DNA from: Deltaproteobacteria bacterium RBG_13_49_15
Lineage (GTDB): Bacteria; Desulfobacterota; Desulfobacteria; Desulfobacterales; UBA2156
DNA length: 10,912 bases
Direction of reading: 5' to 3'
Assembly: GCA_001797695.1 (NCBI GenBank)
Contig: MGQD01000132.1
Span: forward strand, 1 to 10,912
Shown: one piece after another, positions 6,889-10,912 of the stretch
How the letters are laid out: each line of letters opens with the position of its first letter
Numbering within the stretch: position 1 is the stretch's first letter
Position numbers and translations under genes: made by a program
The notes under the pieces: generated by a model
Told to the model about the DNA's origin: nothing
Databases searched by the model: none
The model's input: the letters and a program-made list of their open reading frames with translations, nothing else

Positions 6889-7080
6889 ATGAATATAAGC
6901 CCGGTGCTTTTGAGCACAAAAAAGCTCCTCGAAATCAAGAATGGTGTCCCGCAGAGCGACTTGGATCTTATGTTCGATGCGCTCTTGGAACAGGGACGGC
7001 GAAATTTCATAAAGGCCCTTATCGCGGTTTCAGCTTCAACGGCCATAATCATAGTAGCTCTTTTACTATTTGCCAGATGA
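6889..7080 (+). CDS. Small tail-anchored membrane protein (63 aa)
   Basis: ATG 6889 follows AAGGAG (6875-6880) at 8 nt, the best start in an open frame that extends further upstream without a ribosome binding site. The product begins MNISPVLLSTKKLLEIKNG, has a charged middle (DLMFDALLEQGRRNFIK), and ends in one transmembrane helix (about residues 43-62, ALIAVSASTAIIIVALLLF). I know no family. It overlaps the minus-strand gene at 7049-7261 by 32 nt tail to tail, and both products carry a C-terminal membrane helix. A holin-like or membrane-anchoring role can be imagined but is not shown. Confidence 0.6.
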   Translation: MNISPVLLSTKKLLEIKNGVPQSDLDLMFDALLEQGRRNFIKALIAVSASTAIIIVALLLFAR

Positions 7081-7261
7081 GGGAAGCTAACGCAATGAGG
7101 AGCGCGACCCAGGCAACGATTCCTTTTGTCCAAAAATCTTTCCACCGTTTACGCCGATCAAGCTCAATCTCGCACGCTACGCGGAAGTCAGTTCCCGGAT
7201 TCATGCCGCCTATCTTCTCACGCAATTCCTGTTCGGTCTTACGGGTAACGTCAAATTCCAT
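7049..7261 (-). CDS. Small tail-anchored membrane protein (70 aa), convergent with 6889-7080
   Basis: The ATG at 7261 is preceded by a strong AGGAGG site 5-6 nt upstream on the minus strand, which makes this short gene credible. The N-terminal 45 residues are charged (TRKTEQELREKIGG, then IELDRRKRWKDFW), and residues about 46-66 form one membrane helix (GIVAWVALLIALASLIWQIV). It is transcribed against the early operon, and its 3' end overlaps the opposing small gene by 32 nt. I do not recognise a family. A promoter-like TTGAAA-N17-TAAAGA lies upstream at 7350-7322. Confidence 0.7.
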   Translation of the reverse strand: MEFDVTRKTEQELREKIGGMNPGTDFRVACEIELDRRKRWKDFWTKGIVAWVALLIALASLIWQIVKELL

Positions 7262-7544
7262 ACATGCCTCCTATGGGGAGGAAAGACCTGCCCAAGGCGT
7301 AAGCCCATCAATATGCATGTATCTTTAAACCTATTTTTGTGGAATTTCAATGAGAGAGCTTTCTTCCCCTGAAAAATGAAGGCACTGAAATGAAAGGGCC
7401 GGATCATTGAAAACAGACCCAAAGCGGCGGGCGCTTCGGGGACGCTGTGGCAATATTTCCCTTTGAGACGAAGGAAGAGACGACCGACAGAAAGAAAATC
7501 GTTTGTAGGCGAAATTTGAAGGGGGAGGTTATTTCTTTGATAAT
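7262..7544. other. Intergenic region without a supported gene
   Basis: These 283 bp separate two minus-strand genes. I find only the promoter-like sequence at 7322-7350 and no ORF with a good ribosome binding site; the 70-codon frame at 7210-7422 looks like chance. No clear T-tailed terminator is visible for the gene ending at 7545. Confidence 0.5.
7322..7350 (-). promoter_or_regulatory. Possible promoter for the 70-aa membrane protein gene
   Basis: On the minus strand TTGAAA (7350-7345) is followed after 17 bp by TAAAGA (7327-7322). It lies about 60 bp upstream of the start at 7261. The -10 is only a partial match. Confidence 0.4.
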
Positions 7545-7928
7545 CTACGCCTTGTCTTCGCGGTATTTGATAGACACGTTAACTTTGAATGCGTGGCAAC
7601 ACTTATACTTGCTTTTGCCATAGACCTCATATCCGTTGCAGAGTTCAATGCTCTCGAATACTGTCAGTTTAGCAGAAACCATTTTACGTAGAATGTTCCC
7701 TATTCGTAAACCCCCCTTACACTGTCGATTATCACATTTTATTTCTTCACCGGAAATCTGGAGAAGTAGCTTATCATAGTGTGCTGCCTGCGGCCAATCG
7801 TCCCTGACTCCATCAAAAGATTCCGAAACCTCGGCAGACACATCTTGTATCGTGGGAAATGCTTCATCAATGCTAACTCTTTCAAAAAAATAAGGGGTTC
7901 CCTGTGTTACTTTCTTTTTTCGGCTCAT
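7545..7928 (-). CDS. Cys-containing protein coupled to an RHH gene
   Basis: The protein (127 aa) starts at ATG 7928, which overlaps the stop of the RHH gene as ATGA, so the two are translated together. It has a charged N-terminus (MSRKKK) and cysteines C65-x4-C70 (CDNRQC), C97 (LCNGYEVYGKSKYKCC) and C110-C111, which could bind zinc. The C-terminus reads FKVNVSIKY, probably a beta strand. I recall widespread uncharacterised proteins with a similar 'C-N-x-x-C-x-GG ... C-x-GY ... C' layout, but I cannot name a family. The pairing with a ribbon-helix-helix protein recalls toxin-antitoxin operons, yet no known toxin motif is visible. Confidence 0.72.
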   Translation of the reverse strand: MSRKKKVTQGTPYFFERVSIDEAFPTIQDVSAEVSESFDGVRDDWPQAAHYDKLLLQISGEEIKCDNRQCKGGLRIGNILRKMVSAKLTVFESIELCNGYEVYGKSKYKCCHAFKVNVSIKYREDKA

Positions 7929-8083
7929 TTTTTAGCCTTCTTTTCGTACTTCTTCAAGAGGTCCTCGATAGCCTCTTCGAGAAGATCATTTTGACGCCTA
8001 TCGGTTTCGGCGGAGAGGATCTTCAATTTCTTGATGAGATCCGCCTTCAGGGTTGTGTTGTAGTTTTTCCGATTCGATTCCAT
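7925..8083 (-). CDS. Ribbon-helix-helix (CopG/Arc-type) DNA-binding protein
   Basis: The protein is only 52 aa and reads, after MESNRK, NYNTTLKADLIKKLKILSAE, then TDRRQNDLLEEAIEDLLKKY and a Lys-rich tail. This is the RHH pattern: a short beta strand (YNTTLK), helix A (ADLIKKLKILSAET), a turn with N32, and helix B (DLLEEAIEDLLKKYEKK). RHH proteins bind DNA as dimers and often repress their own promoter. ATG 8083 is fixed because an in-frame stop lies just upstream; the ribosome binding site is weak. It overlaps the downstream gene as ATGA and diverges from the 8310 operon, so it may control both directions through the repeats at 8105-8169. Confidence 0.8.
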   Translation of the reverse strand: MESNRKNYNTTLKADLIKKLKILSAETDRRQNDLLEEAIEDLLKKYEKKAKK

Positions 8084-8104
8084 AGGGGATCACTATCACA
8101 TGTT

Positions 8105-8169
8105 TACATAGAAAGCAATTTTCAAAGATAAAAATGCTTGACATCGTCTATATACATTGATACATAGAA
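8105..8169. promoter_or_regulatory. Candidate RHH operators (TACATAGAA repeats)
   Basis: The 9-mer TACATAGAA occurs at 8105-8113 and 8161-8169, with a further TATACAT at 8151-8157. They sit in the 113-bp divergent control region, and the right copy overlaps the predicted -10 of the plus-strand promoter. These are plausible operators for the adjacent RHH protein. Confidence 0.45.
8138..8166 (+). promoter_or_regulatory. Promoter of the 8310-9589 operon
   Basis: A perfect -35 TTGACA (8138-8143) is followed after 17 bp by TACATA (8161-8166), a partial -10. Transcription would begin near 8173, giving a leader of about 137 nt that contains the attenuator-like hairpin. Confidence 0.55.
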
Positions 8170-8196
8170 GTAAAGGTTATTTCCGAACCGTGAGCC

Positions 8197-8313
8197 ATGA
8201 AACAGACGACCTTAAAACAATGCCTGAAGATTCCCGAGCTGGCGACGGCCGGGCGGCCTGCTCATGATCCGGGAGAAATCTTCGGGCGTTTTTTATGGAG
8301 GATTGAGCGATGA
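8197..8313 (+). CDS. Possible 38-aa leader peptide
   Basis: An ATG at 8197 opens a 38-codon frame whose stop overlaps the start of the next gene as ATGA (8310-8313). It begins MKQTTLKQCLKIPELA and ends FGRFLWRIER. The ribosome binding site is weak (GTGAG directly before the ATG), and the frame spans the terminator hairpin at 8222-8294. It may be a leader peptide controlling attenuation, or an accidental frame. Confidence 0.3.
   Translation: MKQTTLKQCLKIPELATAGRPAHDPGEIFGRFLWRIER
8222..8294 (+). terminator. Long terminator-like hairpin (attenuator) in operon leader
   Basis: GCCTGAAGATT (8222-8232) pairs with AATCTTCGGGC (8277-8287) over 11 bp including one G-U, extended inward by CCCG/CGGG (8233-8236/8270-8273). 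An inner GGCC-GGGC-GGCC hairpin lies at 8247-8258. The structure is followed by six T (8289-8294). It lies 15 nt before the ATG at 8310 and after the promoter, so it would reduce transcription into the operon unless disrupted. Confidence 0.6.
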
Positions 8314-8774
8314 AAAAGCAAGAGGGAGCAGGACAGGAAAAGAAAGTTGGGCGATTTGAAGGAATGGCAGAGAAAGTAGATAGTTTCGAGATCGCAACGG
8401 AAACAAACATGGTGGAGATAATAAGACAAGTAAACGGAGAAGATGTAAAGTATTTTGGCAGGTGTGGGGAAGAGGGAGGACCTCTCGAATTAGACTTCCA
8501 GAGCGATTGTTTAATCAACGTCCTCCATCGGATATTACATCCGCTTGATAACCTGGCAGGTGTGATTGAAAGCGCAGACGAAGATGATCCCCCTCCCCTT
8601 TATTTCCTGTTGAAACACCTGCTGGATGAGGCAGATGAGAAAATAGCAACAGTTTGCCACGAGGTCGAGAAAAAGATCGGTGAAATACGACTGGATATAA
8701 CAGACGATCCATATTGGGGGATGAAGAAAGGATGCATATTGGGGGTCAAGATCACCGAGCATCAGACATCTTAG
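8310..8774 (+). CDS. Hypothetical acidic protein, paralogue of 8830-9255
   Basis: I do not recognise this 154-aa protein. ATG 8310 follows GGAGG (8297-8301) at 8 nt. After a Lys/Glu-rich N-terminus, residues 66-150 share a layout with the next gene: a helix (CLINVLHRILHPLDNLAGVI), an acidic loop (ESADEDDPPP), a second helix (FLLKHLLDEADEKIATVCHE), a strand (IGEIRLDI) and an end strand (GCILGVKI). No signal peptide or membrane helix is present. The two genes appear to be old tandem duplicates. It opens an operon ending at the terminator 9615-9648. Confidence 0.75.
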   Translation: MKKQEGAGQEKKVGRFEGMAEKVDSFEIATETNMVEIIRQVNGEDVKYFGRCGEEGGPLELDFQSDCLINVLHRILHPLDNLAGVIESADEDDPPPLYFLLKHLLDEADEKIATVCHEVEKKIGEIRLDITDDPYWGMKKGCILGVKITEHQTS

Positions 8775-8792
8775 TGGCTTATCATCGTAAGA

Positions 8793-8814
8793 GCCGGGCG
8801 GTATCTTCCCCGGC
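8793..8814 (+). other. Hairpin between the two paralogous genes
   Basis: GCCGGG (8793-8798) pairs with CCCGGC (8809-8814) without a T run. It lies just before the AGGAGGGG ribosome binding site of the 8830 gene and may affect mRNA stability or translation. Confidence 0.4.
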
Positions 8815-8829
8815 AGAAGGAGGGGTGAG

Positions 8830-9255
8830 ATGAAAAAAGCGGTAGAGGAGAAGAAAGTCGTGCGGGAAGAATTGGAAGGAATTACACCCCGGGATGATTA
8901 TACGATCGAGCGGGAAATCCAGGAAGACGGGTCAGTGCATTATCATCATCCTCTTGATGATGATAACCCGGAGCCGGTGAGAGGCGAAAGTTTATATGAG
9001 GTGATAATGACGCCAATACGCCGAGTCGAGGCATTAGTTGAACTTCTTGATGATGAAGATCATGCCCGATTTGGGTTTCTTGCACAGGGAATCACAGAAG
9101 CGGCAGAACGGCTTTATGGAGAGGTTTTTCACTTCCTGGATGAAGTCGTCGGTCATGTTGAGATGGATGTTATGGGCAATGGAAGCGTCGTTTATCGCAA
9201 CGGGCGTGTTGTGGGCGCGAGGATCAAGGCACCTTCGCCAAAAGAAGGAGCATAA
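8830..9255 (+). CDS. Hypothetical acidic protein, paralogue of 8310-8774
   Basis: The protein (141 aa) starts at ATG 8830 behind AGGAGGGG. It is acidic, with HYHHPLDDDNPE near residues 37-48, and then follows the layout of its neighbour: helix (SLYEVIMTPIRRVEALVELL), acidic loop (DDEDHAR), helix (FLAQGITEAAERLYGEVFHF), strand (VGHVEMDV), and an end strand (GRVVGARIK). The alignment of residues 53-114 to residues 66-130 of the upstream protein needs about one 3-residue gap. I know no family. The His/Asp-rich part is encoded by an 11-bp inverted repeat (8940-8950 and 8956-8966). Confidence 0.75.
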   Translation: MKKAVEEKKVVREELEGITPRDDYTIEREIQEDGSVHYHHPLDDDNPEPVRGESLYEVIMTPIRRVEALVELLDDEDHARFGFLAQGITEAAERLYGEVFHFLDEVVGHVEMDVMGNGSVVYRNGRVVGARIKAPSPKEGA

Positions 9256-9265
9256 CGTCAACCAG

Positions 9266-9288
9266 GGGCCGGGTTGCCCCGGCCCTTT
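9266..9288 (+). terminator. GC-rich hairpin after 8830-9255, weak terminator
   Basis: GGGCCGGG (9266-9273) pairs with CCCGGCCC (9278-9285) across TTGC, followed by only three T. It may give partial termination or protect the upstream mRNA. Confidence 0.45.
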
Positions 9289-9322
9289 CCGGTAAAGGAA
9301 ATGTGAATCAGAGGTCCGGGAC

Positions 9323-9589
9323 ATGAAAAAATCTGAAAAGAAGCCCCTGGAAATCAAGGCCGGCCCGGCGAAGGGTGATCCTATGTCTACCCCGCTGACC
9401 CCTGAAGAGCTCCGGGAGATGTATGTCATGGTGAAGGAGATCCATCACCAATTGGGACTGGGGCCGCGGCAACGGACTACACTCGAGCTCCGGCGAATGG
9501 CAGAAAGTACAGTGGAAAGATTTCGGGAAAGGCAGGCCCGGAAGGAGGAGCGCAAGAAAGAGGCGGAGCGCCAGGGAAAGAAAGAATAA
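9323..9589 (+). CDS. Small highly charged protein
   Basis: The protein (88 aa) starts at ATG 9323; an internal ATG at 9383, preceded by AAGGGTGA, is an alternative and would give a protein starting MSTPLTPEELREMYVM. Residues about 24-45 are helical, and the C-terminus from about 53 is a long Arg/Lys/Glu helix (STVERFRERQARKEERKKEA). It has no membrane segment or signal peptide, and I do not recognise a family. It is the last gene before a strong terminator and belongs to the same operon as the acidic pair. Confidence 0.6.
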   Translation: MKKSEKKPLEIKAGPAKGDPMSTPLTPEELREMYVMVKEIHHQLGLGPRQRTTLELRRMAESTVERFRERQARKEERKKEAERQGKKE

Positions 9590-9614
9590 ACGGCTGGCGC
9601 CATCAAATGAAACG

Positions 9615-9648
9615 ACCGGGTAGCTTCGGGCTGCCCGGTTTGTTTTTT
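9615..9648 (+). terminator. Strong intrinsic terminator of the 8310-9589 operon
   Basis: ACCGGGTAGC (9615-9624) pairs with GCTGCCCGGT (9630-9639) over 10 bp including one G-U, with a TTCGG loop, followed by TTGTTTTTT. It cleanly ends the operon. Confidence 0.88.
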
Positions 9649-9699
9649 CGATCCGGAACATTCGATACCGGGGAAATCAACGAATCATATTAATTATTC

Positions 9700-9728
9700 T
9701 TGACACCCCAGGCAGATGCGCTTACTGT
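9700..9728 (+). promoter_or_regulatory. Promoter of the secreted-protein gene
   Basis: TTGACA (9700-9705), 17 bp, then TACTGT (9723-9728). The -35 is perfect and the -10 partial. It lies between the terminator at 9648 and the AGGAGG of the next gene. Confidence 0.5.
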
Positions 9729-9771
9729 TCATCCATAGCATATCTTTACCTGAACCCTCAGGAGGTAAGCC

Positions 9772-10056
9772 ATAAAAAAGATCGTGATCGTTTTAGCGTT
9801 TCTTCTTTTCCCGGCAATATCCCAAGCGGCCAGTGTCCGGGGATACTGGAAAGACACGAACCATGACGGCGTGAAAGACACCTACGTCCAGCCGTATGAG
9901 CGGACAAACCCGAACAATACAAGGACGGATAATTACAGCTATCCAGGAAACCTCAATCCAAACACGGGCCTGGTGACGCCGCCAAGCAGTAGCCCACGCG
10001 AGACGTACCCGACGAATCCGAATCCGTTTGAATCGCAGCAAAAGCGCGGGTGGTGA
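9772..10056 (+). CDS. Small secreted protein with Ca-binding-like loop; probable ATA start
   Basis: An excellent AGGAGGT (9760-9766) sits 5 nt before ATA at 9772, and reading from there gives a textbook signal peptide, (M)KKIVIVLAFLLFPAISQAA. The first standard codon, GTG 9784, is 17 nt from the ribosome binding site and loses the KK charge. So the gene either uses a rare AUA start or has lost its ATG by one substitution. The mature part reads SVRGYWKDTNHDGVKDTYVQ, then PYERTNPNNTRTDNYSYPGN and LNPNTG. It resembles small exported proteins of the 'VRGYYRKDGTYVxPHxRTNP' type, with an inserted D-x-N-x-D-G-x-x-D loop like an EF-hand. It is 94 aa, exported and of unknown function. Confidence 0.7.
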   Translation: MKKIVIVLAFLLFPAISQAASVRGYWKDTNHDGVKDTYVQPYERTNPNNTRTDNYSYPGNLNPNTGLVTPPSSSPRETYPTNPNPFESQQKRGW

Positions 10057-10097
10057 TTTAATTTCCCCTTGACAAGCGTGGCGGGAATAAATCGATT

Positions 10098-10520
10098 ATG
10101 GCCCTTCGTTATCATCCTGAAATTGGAACCATCGTTATTTGTGATTTTACTGGATTCATTGAGCCCGAAATGGTTAAGCGGAGACCTGTAATTATCGTTT
10201 CCCCCAGGCTTCGGAATAGAGAGGGGTTATGTACGATAGTTCCATTGAGCACTACGCCGCCAAATCCCGTAATGCCATATCACTACAAGCTAAAACTTGA
10301 TAAACCACTTCCCCCGCCATACGATTCTCCGTTCCACTGGGTAAAGGGGGATATGTTGGCAACCGTATCATTCAGCAGGCTTTTTCTCCCTCGGACGCAT
10401 CAACACGCCAACGGAAAACGAGAGTATGTTATTAAGGTTATAGAGGATATTGATCTCCGAAAAGTCAGGGAATGTATATTACATGCCCTTGCTCTTTCCC
10501 TATTGACAGGGCATCTTTAA
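10098..10520 (+). CDS. PemK/MazF-family toxin-like protein (orphan)
   Basis: The protein (140 aa) fits the MazF/PemK fold, a family of ribosome-dependent or free mRNA endoribonucleases. Visible blocks are GTIVICDFTGF (strand 1), KRRPVIIVSPRL with the conserved RP (R29, P30) of the active site, CTIVPLSTTPP with the conserved S/T after strand 3, and a C-terminal helix (LRKVRECILHALALSLLTGHL). A variant with a longer loop at 60-90 (YDSPFHWVKGDML) is typical of one phage-associated subgroup. ATG 10098 has only a weak ribosome binding site. No antitoxin gene is adjacent: the upstream gene is a secreted protein and the downstream segment is non-coding and folded. It may act as a defence, exclusion or maintenance function. 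Confidence 0.82.
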   Translation: MALRYHPEIGTIVICDFTGFIEPEMVKRRPVIIVSPRLRNREGLCTIVPLSTTPPNPVMPYHYKLKLDKPLPPPYDSPFHWVKGDMLATVSFSRLFLPRTHQHANGKREYVIKVIEDIDLRKVRECILHALALSLLTGHL

Positions 10521-10660
10521 TGTGTAATATAGAGCCGTACCCGCTCTGCATAATGCATCGGGCTTAAGTCCACTTCGGTGGCCGCCATACAAGGGGAGAT
10601 TGCAATCCATGTATGGCGTCTGATCTCTGAGGCCCTCGCATTTCTACGAGGGCCTTTTTT
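10521..10660 (+). ncRNA. Candidate structured RNA downstream of the PemK-like gene
   Basis: Between the toxin stop and the first terminator, several helices can be drawn: AGAGC/GCTCT (10531-10535/10543-10547), CCAC-TTCG-GTGG (10570-10581), and a perfect 9-bp CGCCATACA/TGTATGGCG (10583-10591/10610-10618). It ends in the terminator hairpin at 10630-10655 with a T tail. No ORF with a ribosome binding site covers it. It could be the structured 3' end of the toxin mRNA or an independent small RNA. Confidence 0.45.
10630..10660 (+). terminator. Intrinsic terminator 1 at the right end
   Basis: AGGCCCTCG (10630-10638) pairs perfectly with CGAGGGCCT (10647-10655), followed by a run of T to 10660. Confidence 0.9.
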
Positions 10661-10679
10661 ATTACCCACCCACCCTAAT

Positions 10680-10698
10680 CCGCTTCGGCGGGTTTTTT
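10680..10698 (+). terminator. Intrinsic terminator 2 at the right end
   Basis: CCGC-TTCG-GCGG (10680-10691) with a stable TTCG loop is followed by G and six T (10693-10698). The stem is short. Confidence 0.6.
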
Positions 10699-10706
10699 AT
10701 TACTGG

Positions 10707-10734
10707 GGCGGGTGTGAGACATCCGCCTTTTTTT
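10707..10734 (+). terminator. Intrinsic terminator 3 at the right end
   Basis: GGCGGGTG (10707-10714) pairs with CATCCGCC (10720-10727) with one G-U, followed by seven T (10728-10734). Confidence 0.82.
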
Positions 10735-10742
10735 ATTCCTGT

Positions 10743-10763
10743 AGGTTGGAAATACGGTTGGAA
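10743..10763 (+). repeat. Putative integrase arm-type site, right copy
   Basis: This is a perfect 21-bp match to 509-529, in the same orientation, 58 bp inside the right core repeat. See the left copy for the internal structure. Confidence 0.7.
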
Positions 10764-10782
10764 ATGGTTTTTTAAAAAAGAA

Positions 10783-10812
10783 AGGTGGTCACGAATATTT
10801 TCGTAACCACCT
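10783..10812 (-). terminator. Minus-strand terminator just behind the tRNA-Gly
   Basis: An inverted repeat AGGTGGTTACGAA...TTCGTGACCACCT (one mismatch) reads on the minus strand into TTCTTTTTTAAAAAA. It stands 9 nt past the tRNA CCA end and can end the tRNA transcript, replacing the host terminator now 10 kb away. Confidence 0.75.
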
Positions 10813-10821
10813 GATTTAGTT

Positions 10822-10896
<75 letters not shown>

Positions 10897-10912
10897 TCAC
10901 GAAGAAAAGGCC

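Noticed and set aside
6801..7328. 175-codon plus-strand frame
   Set aside because: It overlaps two better-supported small genes in other frames. Its start lacks a good ribosome binding site and the translation looks like an antisense shadow (Ser/Arg/His-rich, no domain).
8940..8966. 11-bp inverted repeat inside the 8830-9255 gene as a regulatory hairpin
   Set aside because: It arises from CAT (His) and GAT (Asp) codon runs, which are complementary by nature; there is no T tail or other support.
10069..10097. TTGACA at 10069-10074 as promoter of the PemK-like gene
   Set aside because: With 16-18 bp spacing the -10 would fall on TCGATT next to the ATG, giving a nearly leaderless or too short transcript; the -10 match is poor.
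9772..10520. Complete two-gene toxin-antitoxin operon
   Set aside because: The gene upstream of the PemK-like toxin encodes an exported protein with a signal peptide, so it cannot serve as a normal cytoplasmic antitoxin.

Overview
The window holds one complete integrated mobile element of about 10.5 kb between two pieces of host chromosome. The left host piece (1-344) carries the start of rimP on the minus strand. The right host piece ends in an intact tRNA-Gly(CCC) gene (10822-10896, minus strand). A 50-bp perfect direct repeat, 345-394 and 10822-10871, copies the 3' part of that tRNA from the anticodon stem through the encoded CCA, so the element boundaries are well supported. The codon use, gene families and RimP sequence suggest a Gram-negative bacterium, possibly of the deltaproteobacterial/Desulfobacterota type. 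That taxonomic guess is weak and comes from overall resemblance only.

Layout inside the element: attL, then an integrase promoter with a repeated arm-type site and a tyrosine recombinase (561-1709), then an AT-rich cargo gene of unknown function (1817-2530). An AT-rich intergenic region follows, leading to a tightly coupled early operon (2717 to about 6788). This operon encodes an AlpA/excisionase-like HTH protein, two very small proteins joined by ATGA overlaps, a large PrimPol-PriCT-RecA-like replication protein, a small coiled-coil protein, a terminase-small-subunit-like HTH protein and a Gly/Ala-rich protein with a CFI-box-like C-terminus. Inside the primase gene lies a probable replication origin: two AT-rich 11-mers next to helically phased GACCACA iterons, which occur in more than one reading frame.

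The right half is accessory. Two small membrane-protein genes overlap tail to tail (6889-7080 plus, 7049-7261 minus). A minus-strand pair of an RHH DNA-binding protein (7925-8083) and a Cys-rich protein (7545-7928) diverges from a plus-strand operon of two related acidic proteins and a small basic/charged protein (8310-9589). That operon has an attenuator-like leader and a strong terminator. Next come a small secreted protein whose best start codon is ATA (9772-10056), and an orphan PemK/MazF-like toxin (10098-10520) followed by a strongly folded RNA region. Three plus-strand terminators and one minus-strand terminator are stacked just inside the tRNA end.

Together, integrase, AlpA, primase with internal iterons and a TerS-like HTH protein, with no capsid, tail or lysis genes recognisable, resemble the architecture of Gram-negative phage-inducible chromosomal islands (phage satellites). 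I propose this element as a phage satellite or self-replicating integrative element of a type I cannot match to a named family. The satellite lifestyle is inference; the boundaries, replication protein and iterons are seen directly.
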